Positions 29,342 to 32,054 of a stretch of 32,054 bases of DNA are shown one piece after another. Position numbers and translations under genes: made by a program. The stretch comes from Roseicyclus marinus (GTDB lineage Bacteria; Pseudomonadota; Alphaproteobacteria; Rhodobacterales; Rhodobacteraceae), in the NCBI RefSeq assembly GCF_030163795.1, contig NZ_JASJOF010000018.1, positions 1 through 32,054 of the forward strand. The letters run 5' to 3'. Each line of letters starts with the position of its first letter. Within the stretch, counting starts at the first letter, position 1. The notes under the pieces were generated by a model that was given only the letters and a program-made list of their open reading frames with translations, was not told where the DNA came from and ran no database searches.

Positions 29342-30820
29342 TCAGACGATCCGGATCGCGGCCTCGAGCTCGGGCGTCAGGGTGGCGCCTTCGAGCACCA
29401 CGAAGACCGTGTCGCCGATCAGAACCTCGACACCTGCCGGACCTGCGCTGGCGCGCAAGACCGGCGTGGGCGCTGGTGTGGGCAGGCTCGCGCCTTCGGC
29501 GGTGATGTCGAGCGTTAGCCGATCCGTCGCGGGGGTGAAATCCGTGATCCGGGCTGGTGTGTCCGGTGTGCCGAACAGGGTCTGGATGGTGATGTCATCC
29601 GCCCCGTCGCCACCCGTGATGGTGGCGTTCATGTCGCCGACGATCGTGTCGTCGCCCGTACCGCCATCGAGGATCGAACCCGTCGCGATGGTGGCATTCT
29701 CCGCGACCGCGGTGATGACATCGTTGCCGGCAAAGCCGAAGAGCGTGTCCTGCACGCCATCCGAGGTCAAGGTGTCGTCGCCCGCGCCGCCGACGAGGCT
29801 GTCGTTGCCGAAGAGGTCGGTGATCAGATCGTTGCCGTCTTCGCCCAGAAGCGTATCGTTGTTGAAGCCGCCGACGAGGATGTCGTCGCCCGCCTCGCCG
29901 TTCAGGAAGTCATCGCCGCTGCCGCCCTGAAGGCGGTCGTTCTGGTCGCCGCCGAGCAAGATGTCGTTGCCGGTGCCGCCATCGAGGAAGTCGGCCCCTG
30001 CGCCGCCGTTCATCAAGTCATTGCCTGCGTCGGCATACATCAGGTCATCGCCGGTGCGGCCGATCAGCGTGTCGTCGCCGTCACCGCTGCGCAACGTGTC
30101 ATTGCCTTCCTCGCCGTCGAGGCTGTCGTTGCCGGCCCCGCCGAGCAGTCGGTCGGCGCCACCGCCGCCGATGAGGGTGTCGCTGCCCGCCTCGCCGTTG
30201 AGCAGATCGTCGCCAAGACCGCCGTCGAGCCGATCGTTCGCATCGCCGCCAAGGAGCGTGTCCAGACCGCCCCCGCCAAAGAGACGGTCGGCGCCGAAGC
30301 CACCTTCGAGCAGGTCGTCGCCCGCGCCGCCGTTCAGCGTATCTGCGCCGGTGCCGCCGACGAGGCGATCGTTGCCCATGCCGGATTGAAGATTGTCGTT
30401 GCCGCCGCCGCCGAAGGCCGTGACGGTGGTGTTTTCCATCGGCTCGACCTCGAGCACGTCATCGCCAAGGCCGAGGTTGGCAAAGAGCGTGCCGCTGTCC
30501 AGAAGCACGGTATCGTTGCCGGATCCGCCATTGACGGTGACATTCCCGTTCAGGATCGCCGCAGCGTCATCGCCGTCGCCGAGGTTCAGGATCAGGTTTT
30601 CCGCGTTGAACGAGCCGATCGTGTCGTCGCCCGAGAGCGCGTTGACCTGATCGACATCGGGATTGCGCAGGATCAGCCTGTCGTCATCGGGGGTGAGGGT
30701 GCGTTCGGTGCCGTCGCGGGCCGGCGTATCTTCGGTGTCGTCATCCTCGCCACCAAGGAGGAAGGTCATACCGACAGCCGCCAGCAGGAGCGGAATAATC
30801 CCGAACAACATCTTGGTCAC
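29342..30820 (-). CDS. membrane-anchored RTX (hemolysin-type calcium-binding) repeat protein
   Basis: Protein of 492 residues. Residues 3-22 (KMLFGIIPLLLAAVGMTFLL) are a single hydrophobic helix; an acidic linker (EDDDTEDTPARDGTE) follows. Residues 137-370 are 26 consecutive nonapeptides of the GGxGxDxLx type without a break, expected to form a long calcium-binding parallel beta-roll. The degenerate region before it (GDGDDAAAIL, GGSGNDTVLL) and ILDGGTGDDTIVG after it add further copies. The C-terminus (RITDFTPATDRLTLDI ... VEVLIGDTVFVVLEGATLTPELEAAI) is the usual RTX-associated end. No enzymatic domain is visible. Type I secretion normally uses a C-terminal signal; the N-terminal helix here suggests a membrane-tethered or Sec-exported form. 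The annotated start is GTG at 30820; an in-frame ATG lies at 30811. No secretion ABC transporter is adjacent. Confidence 0.88.
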   Translation of the reverse strand: MTKMLFGIIPLLLAAVGMTFLLGGEDDDTEDTPARDGTERTLTPDDDRLILRNPDVDQVNALSGDDTIGSFNAENLILNLGDGDDAAAILNGNVTVNGGSGNDTVLLDSGTLFANLGLGDDVLEVEPMENTTVTAFGGGGNDNLQSGMGNDRLVGGTGADTLNGGAGDDLLEGGFGADRLFGGGGLDTLLGGDANDRLDGGLGDDLLNGEAGSDTLIGGGGADRLLGGAGNDSLDGEEGNDTLRSGDGDDTLIGRTGDDLMYADAGNDLMNGGAGADFLDGGTGNDILLGGDQNDRLQGGSGDDFLNGEAGDDILVGGFNNDTLLGEDGNDLITDLFGNDSLVGGAGDDTLTSDGVQDTLFGFAGNDVITAVAENATIATGSILDGGTGDDTIVGDMNATITGGDGADDITIQTLFGTPDTPARITDFTPATDRLTLDITAEGASLPTPAPTPVLRASAGPAGVEVLIGDTVFVVLEGATLTPELEAAIRIV

Positions 30821-30887
30821 TCACTCGATCGTTACAATGACCAGGGCCGGAGCGGAGGCGTTCAGCGCTGGTTAACTATGGCTAAGA

Positions 30888-30916
30888 GTGGATCCCGAAG
30901 TCGCCAAAAATGTCAA
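30888..30916 (-). promoter_or_regulatory. candidate promoter of the RTX gene
   Basis: A consensus TTGACA lies on the minus strand at 30916-30911, 90 bases before the start codon. At 17 bases spacing the -10 hexamer would be ATCCAC (30893-30888), which is poor, so the call depends on the -35 box. Confidence 0.3.
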
Positions 30917-31025
30917 ACCAAAGGGTGAATTGTGGTGTCTTTTGGTTAAGCAAGTCTTTCTTTTAAAGGGTATTTTCGAAAAATCCCTTAAGATCGGAGG
31001 GGATTGTTTACCTTTGGGTAACAAT
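30915..31025. promoter_or_regulatory. AT-rich intergenic region with three inverted repeats
   Basis: Between imuB and the RTX gene the composition drops sharply. AACCAAA (30916-30922) pairs with TTTGGTT (30941-30947). A near-perfect dyad centred on TTTTCGAAAA (30973-30982) extends through AAGGG/CCCTT. ATTGTT-ACC (31003-31012) pairs with GGTAACAAT (31017-31025) with one bulged base. The element nearest imuB could end its transcript; the others look like operators or a regulated leader. Confidence 0.45.
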
Positions 31026-31042
31026 TTTGGCGGGGGGTCGAA

Positions 31043-32054
31043 TCAGCCGAAATCGCCCTGCGCGAACCAGCCCCCCGAGAGGGTTGCGCCATGGGCGAAG
31101 AAAAGCCACAGCCGCGCCCCTTGGGTGGTCGTCACGCGCCAGTAGTCGCGCACGCCCGAGCGCCAGTTCGGATCGTCGAGCCACCATTCCGGCGCGATGC
31201 GTTCGGGGCCGTGGGCGGCCCGGATCTCGAAGTCGCGGCCGCGCCAGCGGAACCGCGCGGGCAGATCGGGCGTGGCGGGCGCGGTGACGGGTTCGGGGCG
31301 AAACAGCGTCAGGGGCCGGGGCCGCGCGGGGGCGGGCCAGTCGGGCGCGGGCGCGCTGTAGGCGGCGGCCTGGGTCGATTGGGTCTTTTCGGGAATATGG
31401 CTGTCGGCGGGATGTTCGCGGGTGATCCGGTCGAGCCCGACGCGCGCGCCGATCCGGGCGATCAGATCGTCGAGCGCCTGCCCATCGGTGCGATCGGCCC
31501 GCGCCTCGGCAGCGACGGCCCAGCCGCCCTTGTGGGTGGTGGCGTGCAGCGGTTCGGTGACGGGGGCGCACAGGCGGAGCACGTCGAAGCCGAAGCCGGC
31601 ATCCAGATCGCCCAGTTTCAGTTCGAAGAGCGGGCGCAGGCTGTCGGGGCGGTCGGCGGGGCGGGCAAGCCCGATCTCGATCACCTCGGTGCCGCCTTCG
31701 GCGCGCAACATCTCGAGCCGGAGCCTCCGCGCGCCGCGCCCACGGGCGCGGAGCTTGTCGCAGAGCGGTGGCAGGAGCCGGTCGAGACCGCCGAGGATGT
31801 CGGCCTGCAGCCCGATCGGTTCGGGCAGGGAGAGGCGCACAGCGAAATGCAAGGGCGCGCCCGCGGGCGAGATCGGTTCGGGCTCCACCCCCAGCGCCTG
31901 GTCGAGGCGGCGGACGAGATCCTGACCGAAGCGGCGGGCGAGGCCCGCGCGCGGCATCCCCGTCAGATCCCCGATGCGGCGGATCCCCAGCCGGGCGAGG
32001 CCCGAGGCCGTCTCGGGCGCGAGGCGGAGCGCGGCGACGGGGAGGGGGGCGAGC
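31043..32054 (-). CDS. imuB: ImuB-type Y-family DNA polymerase-like protein, C-terminal part
   Basis: The frame is open to the right edge, so the N-terminus is outside the window; 336 residues are visible. The part read first on the minus strand, LPVAALRLAPETASGLARLGIRRIGDLTGMPRAGLARRFG, is the helix-hairpin-helix thumb region of a Y-family polymerase. It is followed by RRLDQALG and the little-finger region. The C-terminal PERIAPEWWLDDPNWRSGVRDYWRVTTTQGARLWLFFAHG is characteristic of ImuB. ImuB lacks catalytic polymerase residues and serves as an adaptor in the SOS mutasome with ImuA and DnaE2, binding the sliding clamp. The usual downstream partner dnaE2 is not found here; the next gene is the RTX protein. 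Confidence 0.85.
   Translation of the reverse strand, partial: LAPLPVAALRLAPETASGLARLGIRRIGDLTGMPRAGLARRFGQDLVRRLDQALGVEPEPISPAGAPLHFAVRLSLPEPIGLQADILGGLDRLLPPLCDKLRARGRGARRLRLEMLRAEGGTEVIEIGLARPADRPDSLRPLFELKLGDLDAGFGFDVLRLCAPVTEPLHATTHKGGWAVAAEARADRTDGQALDDLIARIGARVGLDRITREHPADSHIPEKTQSTQAAAYSAPAPDWPAPARPRPLTLFRPEPVTAPATPDLPARFRWRGRDFEIRAAHGPERIAPEWWLDDPNWRSGVRDYWRVTTTQGARLWLFFAHGATLSGGWFAQGDFG

Noticed and set aside
29342-30820. RTX toxin
   Set aside because: There is no toxin or enzyme domain, no acyltransferase and no type I secretion gene nearby; the protein is almost only repeats with a membrane helix.

Overview
The window comes from a high-GC alphaproteobacterium of the Rhodobacterales/Paracoccaceae (Roseobacter-Rhodobacter) type. 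This rests on the gene set and order (tsaE-amgK-murU-addB-addA-trxA run; imuB), the strong GC bias at third codon positions, the alphaproteobacterial AddAB, and a dispersed palindromic intergenic element that I associate with this group. Most of the window is ordinary chromosomal core. No rRNA, tRNA or CRISPR array was recognised.

Layout. 3-128: a short C-terminally divergent fragment that looks like the N-terminus of the cytochrome oxidase assembly protein CcoG. 294-9249 (+): a tightly overlapping series, tsaE (tRNA t6A), amgK and murU (cell-wall MurNAc recycling), addB and addA (double-strand break repair), then trxA with its own promoter and a strong terminator. 9350-11587 (-): a class A penicillin-binding protein. 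11855-13566 (+): glnK-amtB ammonium sensing and uptake, ending in a terminator. 13681-16315: trhO (-), pncA (+) and a YeeE/YedE sulfur transporter (-). 16517-19339: a THUMP RNA methyltransferase (-) and efp (-), with epmA (+) divergent; EpmA modifies EF-P.

19390-21790 is an AT-richer island with a two-gene operon on the minus strand: a ParB/sulfiredoxin-fold protein translationally coupled to an Mrr-type PD-(D/E)XK endonuclease. This is the best candidate for an undescribed (probably defence) system. It lies between epmA and a GC-rich resident ParB-like gene (21794-22618).

22702-25716 (-): a MltB-type lytic transglycosylase, a Xi-class glutathionyl-hydroquinone reductase and a CGNR zinc-finger regulator; an array of five 25-bp tandem repeats lies just upstream of the reductase promoter. 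25908-26258 (+): a small PilZ-like conserved protein. 26413-29310 (+): dgcN-dgcA-D-amino acid aminotransferase, a D-amino acid to L-glutamate catabolic operon. 29342-30820 (-): a membrane-anchored RTX protein with 26 uninterrupted nonapeptides, preceded by an AT-rich, inverted-repeat-rich intergenic region. 31043-32054 (-): the C-terminal part of imuB, which runs off the window.

Two members of one dispersed repeat occur here: one read through in frame inside the methyltransferase gene, the other supplying the ribosome binding site of dgcA.
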